Assembly: GCA_963969495.1 (NCBI GenBank)
Contig: OZ018328.1
Coordinates: forward strand, 7,043,331-7,107,330
Reading direction: 5' to 3'
Source: Ceratothoa steindachneri
Taxonomy: Eukaryota; Arthropoda; Malacostraca; Isopoda; Cymothoidae
Length of the DNA: 64,000 nt
In this document: positions 34,614-46,135 of the stretch, piece after piece
How positions within the stretch are numbered: position 1 is the first letter of the stretch
Layout of the letters: every line of letters begins with the position of its first letter
Position numbers and translations under genes: made by a program
Notes under the pieces: generated by a model
The model's database searches: none
Seen by the model: the letters and a program-made list of their open reading frames with translations, nothing else
Told to the model about the DNA's origin: nothing

Positions 34614-35828
34614 AGGTCATGTTAGTCTCGTCCATGTTCTTTCGGTTGGCATAGTCCTTCACCCCGCTAGATTCAATATTCGGGCCAGCAGATCTTTAGA
34701 GGGAAGCTACCGATGTGTCCTTTCTTCTCTCTCTTCCCCTAACAAGGTTTGCCCTACCAAGCCGCTTCAATGGTGAGCGGCTGATTATGGGCTGCCGGCT
34801 GACTTTCCTGGCAGTCCCCCGTGAAAGCAAAGGCGGGACTGCCAGATTTGAGCTGGAGTCACAGGGTGACTCCAAGGAAAGGGGTGAGGGGAAGCCCCCT
34901 GCACCCGTAGGCACTGGAGAGGAGTAAGCCTCCTCTCTGGTTGAAGAGTTCTGGAGGGTCTTCTGGGAAACCACAGGGTGGGGACCTCAATTTTTTCTGT
35001 TGAGCTGCCTGATAGGCTGATCCGTCGTTCTTAAATGGGAAATGGGAAGAGATTTTGTTTTTTGTAAGTTATCATCATTGGGCATGGTGACCCTTCTGCG
35101 AAGTGGCCCGCTCTGCGAAGGGTGAATACAGGCCTGGCAGAGCCAAGTGCCACCATTTTGGACCCCCTTCTCCCGCCTGTAGCATGGCAGTCCCTCAGCA
35201 TGGCGGCTCCACCTTAGACGCGGCGTAAAATTGATAGTGCGAAGAGAGAAGGAAAAGGGATGTGAGGAAGATATGGGTGGGGATGAAGCAGGTTGTTAAA
35301 AACCCACAATCTCAAACCGGAGCTCAGGGTTAGGAAACATTGTCTCCTTTCCCTCAGCCCTGATCCAGGACAGTTGGCTGAGAAGGAGGTCAGCATCTAC
35401 CCTGTGAAATTAGAGGCTGATCAGAGAAAGTTGTGGGAGAGTTTGTATGAAAAGCGAGGAAACAGGGGGGAAACACAAGTGTTTTGAAGAAAGGAGAGGA
35501 GGCTAAGCTGGGGTCGGACGGGGCGCAGAGTCCCGTCAGCACGGCGGCCAGGATGGCAAATCACCGCGCCCCTTACGGGGTAGATAGATGAAGGATAAAG
35601 CTGAAAGGATAGTAGGTTTTTTTTTTTAATCAATCGAAGGGATAGAAAAAAAAGGAACAGAATACAGGATAGAAGAGTAGAAGATGAACGCACTTTGTCT
35701 GGAACCTCATTCCCGACCAATTCGACAAGGGTAACCATACCAGGGGTACCATAAAGGTAATCCACAGCGACATAGCTCGAAAAATCTATGGTACACGTAA
35801 CCTCTCTCCCCTCGACAAGGGATCGTCT

Positions 35829-35832
<4 letters not shown>
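34614..35832. other. No gene recognised; possible LINE 5' UTR
   Basis: GC-rich and upstream of ORF1 copy 2, so some of it may be the element's 5' UTR. I could not match it to the regions upstream of the other copies. 5' limit unknown. Confidence 0.4.

Positions 35833-35923
<91 letters not shown>
35833..35923. repeat. (TA)n microsatellite
   Basis: About 90 bases of TA, among the longest in the window. Confidence 0.98.
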
Positions 35924-35926
<3 letters not shown>

Positions 35927-37020
35927 GAATGCAAACATACAGATAGACTGACAAAGAGAGAGAGAGACCTTTTCCTCTCATGAAATAAAAACACATTTTT
36001 TTACGCTTTTCACTCGTTCCAATGGCTTCGAATCAACCTTATTTTAATGATATACTTTTAATTTCTCATTTCAAACTCATGAATGGACATTTCTCATTCT
36101 TTAGCCCGTATACTCATTCGCCTTGGGTAGTTTAAGTTATCAGCTTACGACCTCGACACAAAAGAAATACCCCAAAGAAAAGACTTGACGATTGAAAGAG
36201 GGGAAGGTTTGCATTCCCTTTGGGGTAGAAGTGACCAGAATTGGATAAGAGAAGATTTAAAAGAATCAAAGAGAAAACGGGTTTTAAGGGACTTTCATTT
36301 CTAGCAAGCAGGTTTTTAAAGCAAGGATAATGGCTTTTAACGGGAATTGAATGACAGGGAGCCGTGATTATCATAATTGGATGGACGGGAAAAAGAGAAA
36401 CATGAAGCTACTAAAGGTTTTCATTTATTGAAAACCCCCTGAAAACCCATTAGGTTATTTTCGATCGTTTTGAAACATATTCCTAAGGTAATAAATTAAG
36501 GATATGAAAATATGTGAAAGGTGAAAAATCATATGCATGGGACCACATAAGGGCCTCAAAATTTCAATCCTTATTTTCTTTAGTAGAGGAAAGATAATTC
36601 ATGGGGTAGTCAATCTTTAGAATGGGTTATTTAATGCTACATATTCTCTTAATTGACCTCTTGGAGTAGTCATCTTGCTGTGAAAGATTAAATGTGAGAT
36701 TGCTAGCCATTGTACGTCTCAAACAGGACTTTGAAAGATGTTTTGGAATTAGAGAATAAATCACTAATTCTAGCGATAGAGAAAAAATCAAAATGAATCT
36801 CTAATAAATTAGGAAAAAACAAAAACATCCAATACAATATCCACATAGAGCTACATAATTCCCTACTCGCAGAAGCATAGCATCTCCGAAGCTACTAAGA
36901 CCAAAGTGAAGTTTTGATTGCAAACTCAAAGTAGTGGGTGATCAACGTTCGTCTACGCCCCCCGGAGACTGGTGGAACAACATATTTCTCCAGTAAGGAA
37001 ATTTGATTAATACGTCTTTG
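35924..37020. other. No gene recognised
   Basis: AT-rich; nothing recognisable. Confidence 0.5.
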
Positions 37021-37300
37021 GGACCCAAGATTACTACGTCTTTAGAATAAGCAAGTCCAAGCCCAAGATTACTACCTCATTGGGATAAGCAGGTCCGAAC
37101 CCAAGATTACTACGTCCTTCGGATAAGCAGGTTCGATTTCAAGATTACTACGTTCTTCGGAAAATCAGGTCCGAATCCAAGATTACTTCTGCTTGGGAAA
37201 AGCAGGTCCGAATCCAAGATTACTACGTCCTTGGGAGAAGCAGGCCCTAACCCAAGATTACTACGTCCTTGGGATAAGCAGATCTAAACCCAAGATTAAT
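37021..37300. repeat. About 37-bp tandem repeat, 7-8 units
   Basis: A unit containing CCAAGATTACTACGTC, CTTGGGATAAGCAGG and a TCCGAAC tail, of 33-38 bases with small indels. Confidence 0.88.
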
Positions 37301-38136
37301 TTTCAGATTGCCAAATTGTGACCTACCCGCAAAGGCCTCGTATACTTGGCGATCAGAGCTTCTCCAAGAGGTTTCTTTACATCCCACGATCTCGAACATT
37401 CGCCTCCAATCGTGTATCAATATTGTCGCAACACGAAAGCTACACAAGCACAATAAAACTAACAAATAACAATTGCATTGACAACAGCGCTAAATACATT
37501 TGCGGTGACAACAGTACAAAGATTACAGCGTGATAATGACGAGAAATAAGACGAAAATAAGAATGAGGGATCACCAATCGCGAAGTTCCAAACAGGCAGC
37601 GTGATACTGACTCTCCTTATCGCTCACTCTATAAACTTCGGAGCACGATGCGACTCGATTCGTATCGAGAGGACCCAATACTTCTTCCTACGGACATGTA
37701 CACTCTCAACCTTTCCTGTCACTAGAAGCGCAGTTGTGACTTTTGCTGGATCCGGATGGCTCATCCTCGGAATAAAACACCTACACACTCCCCTCTCTAG
37801 CTATTTCTCTCTGCTCCACGCCTTTAAAGCCTTTCTACTCCATGCCTCAGTTACCTCCTCAAGCGCGCCCCAACCTCCCCCATCAACTTATTTTGATAAA
37901 AATGAGAAAAATATCCGAGGCGGATGACAAGAAAATCTAGCTTTTAAATCTCTTTTGACAACAAAAAGAAGGAAAATCCTATTAGAGCCTTTCAATGTAT
38001 TTTAGGAGCATCATGAAAAAAGGGTAGATTCATCAATCCTTTTCCATTCACCAGTACCGGGATTTGCAAAAATTCGGTTACCTCGGGTTTTTTTCTATCT
38101 TTCGAGCTTAAAGTTCTAATTTCCAAGCACGCATCA
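37301..38136. other. No gene recognised
   Basis: A 108-codon plus frame (37601-37927) shows no known domain. Confidence 0.45.
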
Positions 38137-38660
38137 TTGAAACGGAACGACCGTATGGTAAGCTTCAGCCAGGACGTCTCCGAGGTCCGCTACGTGCCCA
38201 CAACCAAGCATATATCTGGACTCAGTGATGATGCTCGGCGTCGTGGCTTCGAATGGCGAGAAGATGCCGCCGGTGTGGTTCGCGGCCGGTTACAGGCTTA
38301 CTACGGCCAATTACGGGGACATCTTGGTCAAGAAAGTCCTCCCCTGAGAAAGATAACTAAGAAGGCAGAGTACCTCTTCCAGCAGGACGGTGCCATGGCT
38401 CACATGGCCAAGAGCGTGCAAGAATAGTTGGGGTGGAACATGAACCTCTGGTGAAGGAATTTTGACCGCCGCAGTCGCCCGACCTCAATCCCATCGGTTA
38501 CAGAGTTTGGGTGTATGTTGAGGTTAAGGCCTGCAAGATTCGCCATAGACACCTCGACCATCTGAAGTCCTGTCAACCGCGTGTGGGCCAACATGAGGAA
38601 GGACTTCGTCCCTAACGTGTGCGCGGTTCGGGTCTCGCCTACGAGGTTGGTCACATGATT
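38137..38660 (+). pseudogene. Tc1/mariner-type transposase fragment
   Basis: C-terminal catalytic part of an IS630/Tc1/mariner-superfamily DDE transposase. YLFQQDGAMAHMAKSVQE carries the second catalytic Asp; two TAG/TGA stops follow in the next about 15 codons. A shifted frame gives PPQSPDLNPIGYRVWVYVE, where family members have Asp in place of the Gly, so the third catalytic residue is gone. Then come KACKIRHRHLDHLKS and, in another frame, NRVWANMRKDFV. The first catalytic Asp region is not recognisable upstream, and no TIRs were found. It belongs to a lineage distinct from the 2.7-kb mariner. Confidence 0.8.
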
Positions 38661-40955
38661 AATATTACAATTTCAACATATATATATATTTATATGTAAA
38701 ACAATAAAGCTATCATTGTGTCCTTTGTTGAAAGTGTCGTAACGAGTACAACAGTACTTTTGCAATGCCCGGTATGCACACCTTGCGTGAGCGTCATTCC
38801 GACACAAGGACCTGAAATTTCATGTTGTAGTCGCGAGGGGAATTCAAAATGTTTGTTAAATAAGTTAAGTTTTCTTGAGTCAACGCAATCCATGCATCCT
38901 TTATTGATTCGTCAGCGGAGAAAAACTTCCGGTTTTGTTTTCGTAATGATGGGGGATAAGCAGTAAGGGGTTTCCTTCCCCAGTATTCGCAATATTTTAT
39001 GAAGGCAAACAAACCGCTTTCAAAGAAGTACAAAACTCAGGAATTCCAAATTTAGCTTGAGGAAAGAGGAAACGCGGATGTGACCTCCCCCAAAAGGGGG
39101 CCATGTCTCAGTTGATGTTAGTAGGAGTCAAGTCAAATAGCTAAAATAAAATGACAAAAATCCCACCAAGGACGGGCAACACACATTTAGACCCCTTCAA
39201 AACACAAACATAAAAGGTGGTTTGGAAGAAACGGAGAACCTCTGTTAGATAACGACGAAAAATTAAACTCGGTTCTATACAACTGAAGCACCATAAACTC
39301 AATCAGTATACAAATGAAAAAGACTTTTGCAAGTTATTTGAGAAAGAATGACCACGGAAAGCAACAGTTAGAAAATATTGGTCAATTTAAACGGATAAAA
39401 TATAAGCACTATTTGGCGACCATTACTTAGGAGTGATGGAAAATACCATAGCACAAAACTCAAATATCAAAAATTTGGATAAAACCATATAAAGATTTGT
39501 ACACGACCATATATTTTACCCAATTCCCGATCAAAGAATCCCCCAAAGATAAAAGACGGAGGCAAACATCGATTCCTGGATCAATTCGCGCAGTTCGTGG
39601 AAAAATGACGAGATGGATCATCCTGATCAGGGCCGTCCAATGAGTGCTGGCATTCAGTGCCATAGAATAAAGGGGGTGGGAGGGGATAATCGTGGAAACC
39701 CCACCCTTATGCTTCAGTATTCACTTGCTACGAGCCTTGATAAGATATTCTGTTGAAGCTTTCAATGATGATGGAAACCCAGGATTTAGAATTTCTATGT
39801 CAGGACTTCATACATGCCACATGGACCACAACTACCGCTTCTCAACATATTGGATGATTAGTGTTCTTAAAGGCATGATTTCTTTCTCTCTCTCTTTCTC
39901 TCATTGGCACGCACACACACACACAAACACCGAGACACAATCGCAGGAGGCCCACACTTCTTCCAGTGTCGACAAGTACACTACATAATTGCACACTATT
40001 AGTTTCCACTCAATCTAACAGCCCCCAATTAAAACATCTCATTCGTGCCCTACTGTCCCATATCTCTCATGGTTAATCTCCACCTTGTAATTGCGTTTTG
40101 AAGGTCTTCCTTAACAATTACCTCACACTCCTGCTGGTTACACACCAACAACGGTATTACGTGTAGTATGGACAAACATGCTGCAGCCGACATCTGGAGG
40201 ACAGCATGTCGCCTGTTGTTGCGTGCCCTCCCGTCCCCAATGGAGGTTGGAGTAGCTGTGGCAATCTATCTTCGACGCATTTTCACTTAATCTATCTTCA
40301 TCATTTTTCTATACAGATCTTACAAACCTTCTACGGGCACGCTGGACGCACACACACATACACACACACACTACACTACCAAACATCAATATGCCATGCC
40401 GCGGTATGAGAGGACGGGGCTGGCGAGTTTCCTTATCCGATCCGTCATCACTTCATGGGATTATTATAGAGGAGGTCAAGTTCCTCGCCCAGCGTCTCCA
40501 CCTATTTCACACATGATTACGGTCGCGTTCAAACGAATTGCACGGCGAGCGGCTGACACTAGTGATGGTATTTTTACTCCATCATCAAAGCGTTTAAAAG
40601 CTCGTGTACCTTCCTGATCTGAAGCGCCCTTAGTAGTCTCCTCTCTAGATTATTCCTGGTATAGATACCTATGTTGGTTGTGCAAGTTTTATATAATTGT
40701 AATAACTAAAATGATGATAATATTTAGTTGACAAGTGTTAAGATGAGAGATTATAGCGTTTCAACAATTTTCCTAAAGCAAACAAGATTTGAAGAGAAAA
40801 GAGTTATTCGCTCGACTCTCGTTGAGAGAAGAGTTCCTAAATTACAATTTCCTCTTCACTGAAATTCCTGTTCAGAAATTTCAAACCAATTTCACGCTCC
40901 AAACAGTTCATCAATATTCAAGCGTTGACCACCCCACAAATAATTATTTGGGCCT
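38661..40955. other. No gene recognised; (CA)n patches
   Basis: CA-rich microsatellites at about 39908-39930 and 40349-40376. A CATGCTGCAGCCGACATCTGG phrase near 40180 resembles one at 19999. No protein family recognised. Confidence 0.45.
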
Positions 40956-41172
40956 TTTTCTACCTTATTCATTTGGCCCTTTTCTACCTTATTCATTTGG
41001 CCTTTTTCTATCTTATTCATTTGGCCTTTTTCTATCTTATTCATTTGGCCTTTTCTATTATATTCATTTGGCCTTTTTCTATCTTATCCATTGGGCCTTT
41101 TTCTATCTTATTCATTTGGCCTTTTCCTACCTTATTCATTTGGCCTTTTTCTACCTTATTCATTTGGCCTAA
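40956..41172. repeat. 24-bp tandem repeat, 9 units
   Basis: Unit CTTATTCATTTGGCCTTTTT plus CTAC/CTAT, near-perfect. It stays open in two plus frames (IHLAFFYL-like and LFLSYSFG-like repeats) because the unit is a multiple of three. Confidence 0.95.
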
Positions 41173-41305
41173 AGTTTATTCACTTTGGGTTTTAAGGGCC
41201 AAGCTCGATTTTTAGGTACTCGGCAAATTAGGTTTCTTAGAGTACATTCGATGGTGTTTATTGCGTTCGCGCAGTGGAGTTTTCAGTGTCCTTTAAGTGT
41301 TGTTT

Positions 41306-41645
41306 TTTTTATTCGCCCATCTGGCGATTACCTTTAAGGGCATAAGTCACCGTAATTAAAATGCTAGCGTAGTAATTGGCTATTCTAAAACTCGAGAAAA
41401 AAAACAAAGAATAAGAAACAAAAAATAACAAGAGGGAAACACGTTCCGGAGTCGGCAAAGGGGAGGGGGAGGCCGTCCTCCTACCGGTGTAGGAACAACA
41501 ACAAAAATAGTCAAATAAAATTGAGGAGGCCAGCCTCCTCCAAAAAGTCAGATAGTCCACAAGTTTGTGTGCAGGAATCCATCCCGAGTACAAGGGACAA
41601 GCTGTAGCGACCCTGCAAAATCCTTATAGCTCAAGGGGGTGGCAG
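41306..41645 (-). mobile_element. LINE L1fam ORF2 C-terminus and 3' UTR, copy 3
   Basis: The minus-strand 3' end has a T-run (poly(A) tail, 41305-41313), the terminal CGCCCATCTGGCG block, an AAGTCACCGTAATTA block and an A-rich UTR. Before it in element direction, a short open piece reads SLQLVPCTRDGFLHTN and DFLEEAGLLNFI then stop, homologous to the ORF2 ends at 20.5 and 62.2 kb. No RT lies upstream. The next LINE sequence is ORF1 of copy 3, about 0.6 kb away. Confidence 0.72.
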
Positions 41646-42250
41646 GGGGCACGTGCCCAGCATGGTTTCCTGCAAAAAGATAGCTACCGAAGTCCGCTGC
41701 AATTCTATTGAAGGAATATGCCCTCCAGGCCTAGCGCGGAGGAGAAGCGGGGGCCTTCTTCTAAGAGGAGACCTTCACGGGAATGGCTCGATCCTTTATG
41801 GGTGCAGACCACGGCGTGCTGTTTGCTCAACAAAGTTCTGAAGGTGCTGTCGCCTTCGAGGACTTAATTGGGGAGGTTGGGGTCACCATGCCTGTGTTTT
41901 CCTCCTCCCACCTTGAAAACCTAAGCGGCGGCGGTCACTCCTTTGTAGAACTCACCGTCTCTGAGCCACCCAGTCCAGCCCTTATTGTGGGACTAAGAGC
42001 CGAAGCTCGTTTGCTGCTGTCCTCCTTTCGGGAAGCAGCTATAGGAAGCCCGGAAGACGTCCTTCAGGGATGTTGCCTACGTAAGTCTAACGTCGCGGTG
42101 GCGCAGTGCAACCGTTTTGCCCTACGTGAAACCATCAGGCTCTTGGGGGTGGGGGTATGAGACCTGTTTGAGTCGAGACTGGCTGTGAACCATTTGTACC
42201 GCTAAATCAACCAGGGGAGAGGAAACCCGGGTTGAATAGAATCCGCAGAA
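41646..42250. other. Unassigned spacer between L1fam 3' end and ORF1
   Basis: Open in one plus frame (41783-42160, 125 codons) without a known domain. It may replace the deleted ORF2. No match to other parts of the window seen. Confidence 0.45.
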
Positions 42251-43645
42251 GGTTTCGGAATTGGCGCGGAAACGACCGTGCTCCTAGGCCTGGAGGGGGC
42301 CGAGAGCAGAGGGGGCCATTTTTAAAATTAAGACAGAAGATGTCCCAAAGAACGCAGGGGCGCCAGGACCATGTACCTAGCATCACGAAATGAGAAACGA
42401 TATGTTTCCTCAACTTCCAGGATTTCATTCTTCAGGAGATACGTATTATACTGCTCCAAAGAAGCGAGGTGCGGCTACTCCGCAATTGACACACTTGTCC
42501 GTACACGGTCGGGTCTTATTGTGTGCAGTCTTGGAGCAACTTACACAGACTTCAAGTAAACACGACTTTGCAGGTCTACAGGAGCGATTGGTATGGCCGA
42601 ACCGGTGGCAGTTGTAGCATCTCTGCGGCAGTGACAGAAAATCCTTCACGCGGTAGCGATACTAACCAGCACGCACCGATTCGGAGAGCTTGTCACGGTC
42701 GAATGTGACGAAGAGTGTAAGGGTGGGTCTCGAGATCCCTCCCTGTATTCTAATCATGCGTTTGGACTTGACCACTCCATGGTCGGCCAGCTCGAAGGTG
42801 ATGTCATCAATGGAGTAGTGAACAATTTCCCTCGTGTAGACCACTCCATTCACAAACTTCATGGTAGATTGTGGCGTCTCACTCACCGGCGTGCCATTAA
42901 GTGTTCGAAGTGCACTAAACATGGCCACCTCGGAGGGATCCGCGCATGCACCAGAAAGCTCCCACCAGATAGACGGGACACCTTCGGCTCTCTACCAATC
43001 AAAATAGCTAATGCTCTCCTCTGATAGATAATGTTGCCCTTGGCCAACATGTTGCCATCAGTGGAACGAAAACCCAGAAAACCTTTGAAGCCAGCTGGCT
43101 CAAAAACACCACGTAGTCTCTCAATGAGTGAGCATGGCGTAATCGAGTTGATCTTGGTGTAGTACACCCAACCCGGTGGCGCTTCGGGGCGGAATTTGCC
43201 GATATTAGCCTGGTCGCTTGCCGAAACGGCAGATGATCTGTCCTTTCTTGGAGCCCCGCGGGAGCGGGAGAAACGTGTAGTCCTCTTCTTGCTCCTTTCT
43301 TGTGGGGAGAGGAGGATGGGGAATGAATCCGCTTCTCTCCACCACCGTAAGAAACCCATAGGCCGGATGGACTGTCCTCAGTAAGATCCTTCTATGAGAT
43401 GGTCTTAGCTGTAAGAGGGGTACAAGCCATGAGAGGAGGTCCCGCCTATTCTCCTGAGGCCCCGGTGGCCAGAGCCGTCTGAGGAGAATCTTGCACAGGA
43501 GCGAACTTAGTTTCGCTGTTTGGCAGCGAAACCGAGTTCGATCACATGGAGGATCCTGCAGTCTGAGGACGAATCTCCTCCGGGACCACTTCCCTTTCAG
43601 AGGGAGGGGAGGCTCCGTGTGCCCATCTTCCTCCCAAGTCATCAC
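42251..43645 (-). pseudogene. LINE L1fam ORF1 (gag-like), copy 3
   Basis: Same gag-like protein as the 14.5- and 33.2-kb copies, in several frames. N-terminal region from 43645; VFEPAGFKGFLGFRSTDGN and ILIGREPKVSRLSGGS near 42980-43100; then LNGTPVSETPQSTMKFVNG, VVYTREIVHYSIDDITFELA, and FDRDKLSESVRAG. The following Trp codon is TAG here (TGA in copy 2, intact in copy 1). The zinc knuckles are the best of the three: CYNCHRFGHTNRSC is a canonical CX2CX4HX4C, followed by CVSCSKTAHNKTRPC and CVNC. The homology stops at the same CCGCGCC-ATTC point near 42255. Frame breaks near 42900 and 43200 make it non-functional. Confidence 0.85.
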
Positions 43646-44405
43646 ATATGATATTCGAGGTACCCTCCGTCAAAATCAAGTCTCTTCCCAGCAAACCGAC
43701 CTTCATCGGGGAAGAGAGGGAGGCAAAGTAGTACTGACTGGGGGTGAGGGGATGGCGCACCAACAACTCTCTAAGGCCCCATCAGAGAGTTCAAGTCAAC
43801 CCAGTGAAGGGGGCCTCCCTGATGTGCACTCAGGTAGGGAGGAAGGATGTGCAACTCCCCCAGGTACCAAGTGTAACAGGCTCCACAGGGTATCCCCCTG
43901 CGGGTATTAAAAGAGGTGAAAACGATGACCCAAGAGAGATCATCAGTTTTTCTCCAGGCTTGGGGTCAGGAGGGCATGCTACTCCATCCTGGTTTTAGTT
44001 GTAGCAAGGGCGTTACCCCCGCTACAGCATCTACAGCAAAGCGGAGCCTCTAGAAGGGGTAGCCCGTTTAGAGGCAGCCTAAGAAAGACGGCCGACGATG
44101 AGGGGGCGTCACATAGTTGATCCACTATAAGTCCCTCACACTGTAACGCTGGCTTCATCAGAGATTAATTTTGTAGCACTAAATTGCCACCTAGTACTTG
44201 TGCATTCTACATAATGTTTAGCAGTCTGTGCCTTTATTAAGAATACCTCTAAGTGTTCTTCGGGAAAATTTCGCCCGTTTCCTTAAACGTGCTGATGATC
44301 CTGAAGACGCTCTTTCAACACATTCGCTCTTTCAACACATTGTATGCGTACCAAAGAATTCCCAACTCGAGGGACCACTTTGATTTCTGAATAATGATAG
44401 TTACA
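43646..44405. other. No gene recognised; possible LINE 5' region
   Basis: GC-rich to about 44100, then AT-rich. The GC-rich part may be 5' UTR of the LINE by position. Confidence 0.4.
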
Positions 44406-44710
44406 AGAGTTTCTTTGGAAGGAACCATTGTTAACAAAAGAGTCAATGCTAGATACACGAGTTTCTTTGACAAAAACCATTGTTAACAAAAGAGGACAAT
44501 GGTAGATACACGAGTTAATTTGGCAGGAACCATTGTTAACATAAGAGGACAATGATAGTTGTAAGAGTTTCTTTGGCAGGAACCATTGTTAACAAAAGAG
44601 GACAATGATAGTTGTAAGAGCTTCTTTGGCAGGAACCATTGTTAACAAAAGAGGACAATGATAGTTGTAAGAATTTCTTTGGCAGGAACCATTGTTAACA
44701 AAAGAGAACC
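44406..44710. repeat. 53-bp minisatellite, 6 units
   Basis: ACCATTGTTAAC recurs at exact 53-base steps (44423, 44476, 44529, 44582, 44635, 44688). The unit includes AGTTTCTTTGGCAGGA and AAAGAGGACAATGATAG. Confidence 0.96.
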
Positions 44711-44714
44711 TAGT

Positions 44715-45250
44715 TTACAAAGTGAAACGGAAGTCGGACGAATAAGGACGAAATTGCTAAGATCATGCACGACAAACTTCCTGCTTCTTTGATTGTTCGG
44801 AGCGTGTTCAGCACCGAAAGCCAAGTTATGCCTCTTCACATCCTTCCCCAAGGTCAATATGAACATTTACAATGAGGAGTCAGATACTGTAGCCAAGCCT
44901 TGGCTGGATCAAGTAGTCTCGGGAATTTCTTACCTTTTCAAAAAGGACTCTGCTCCAGTACACAAGGAAAGGAAGTCAGTCGTAGTTGTTAAACAACGTC
45001 CAGCACCACCGGTCCGTGGACGTTTTGTCGTCCAGCGCCCCCCTGGCTAAAACCCCTTTCATATGAAGCGTTGTTGAGAAGGACGTCAGCAAGGATGCTC
45101 ACAACATTTTAGGATCTTTGAGGGCGGCCATTGGGAAGGTAATGTCATCTATTGACAAAGACTCCCTAACCAGTGCATGCAATCAGTTCAGTTCCCCGAT
45201 TGGCGAAGGTCGCGAAGGCAGAAGATGTTGGCCATTTCAAATAATTTCGC
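44715..45250 (+). pseudogene. Tc1/mariner-type transposase fragment, internally deleted
   Basis: Pieces of a DDE transposase in shifting frames. SLIVRSVFSTESQVMPLHIL corresponds to the conserved segment between the first and second Asp. VAKPWLDQVVSG then SYLFKKDSAPVHKERK carries the second Asp, with the family glutamines replaced by lysines. After an unmatched stretch (about 44985-45070), DAHNILGSLRAAIGK and SLTSACNQFSSPIG correspond to the conserved C-terminal helix region. The third-Asp block (SPDLNP-type) is missing, so an internal deletion has removed part of the catalytic core. It directly follows the 53-bp minisatellite. Confidence 0.7.
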
Positions 45251-45414
45251 AACTGAATATATATGAGTGGCATATAGGAATAAGCATAGATGCAAAAGGA
45301 AGTTATATATCTCCAAAGATTTACGTCTGCGGCGTGAGCGACTTCATTTTGGTCTAGCATTGAGGAATAATACTCATTGGAATAACTAAACGTCTAATGC
45401 CAAATTTGTTTAAC

Positions 45415-45660
45415 TGTTTTTTATGTCAATCTGTCGGATGGTAATCATTTTAATTTTCAATGAGTTCTTTGGCAATAACATCGTAACTCTTCGGCCAATT
45501 CTAACGAAATTTGAAACCCTTATGTTGTTTTACATTCCCTTTCGAATGATATAATTGTCATGGTGCACCAAAGGTTACTCCGGGAATTATTGAAAGTTTT
45601 GAAGGTCATATGGCCATAAAGTCATAGGTCAAGTGAGAGCACGCGACTTAGGTATATTGA
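45415..45660 (+). repeat. Interspersed repeat R1, copy 2
   Basis: Matches 60126-60372 in the same orientation. Blocks include CTGTCGGATGGTAA, AATAACATCGTAACT, ATTCTAACGAAATTT, CGAATGATATAATTGTCA and GGGAATTATTGAAAGTTTTG. Overall identity looks around 80 percent. Confidence 0.85.
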
Positions 45661-45699
45661 CCTTGTTTGGAATAAACTGACTTTATTGCTATTTACTAA

Positions 45700-46089
45700 T
45701 CATCATCATCACTAACTATAATTTAAGAAAGGGATATTTTTGAGTATTTGAATAATAATTTCATCTTAGTTTGGTTATGACTTATGTTTTTTTTATCAAA
45801 ATTATTTCTAATAATTCTTTTATAATATCAAAAAACAAAATGGTGAAGTTCAGAAAATTTATTTCTCTATATCTTCTATTCAATAACTTTATATTTTAGC
45901 AACACGATATTTGAAAGGGCGGAAATTTAGTTTCGAGTTTCTTTTTAAAATTATTATAATTGGCGAAGTTCAGAAAATTTATAAAAATTTAACCATGGCT
46001 GCTTTTTTTTTATCTTAAATTTTAATCTTTGTAGCGAAGCGCAAATTCACCCCGTAGGGGGGGGGGAGTGGCGAAGCCATTGCCTGGTC
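45700..46089 (+). mobile_element. Foldback family FBx, half-element
   Basis: Starts in a (CAT)n patch. It runs through TATTTGAATAATAATTTCAT, AATTGGCGAAGTTCAGAAAA, AAATTTAACCATGGCTGC and TAGCGAAGCGCAA to the end GTGGCGAAGCCATTGCCTGG at about 46086. It is the same layout as 51481-51951 and the reverse of 52072-52481. Confidence 0.85.
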
Positions 46090-46135
46090 TATTTATACTA
46101 ATTATTTTTGTAAATAAACTGCGTCATTACTTTAC

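Noticed and set aside
36990..37300. CRISPR-like array
   Set aside because: Contiguous tandem units with small indels; no constant repeat with variable spacer pattern.
41783..42160. 125-codon plus-strand frame as a gene
   Set aside because: Open by chance as far as I can judge; no family resemblance, and it lies between two LINE pieces.
44406..44710. CRISPR-like array
   Set aside because: Units are directly contiguous 53-bp repeats without unique spacers, and the sequence is eukaryotic.
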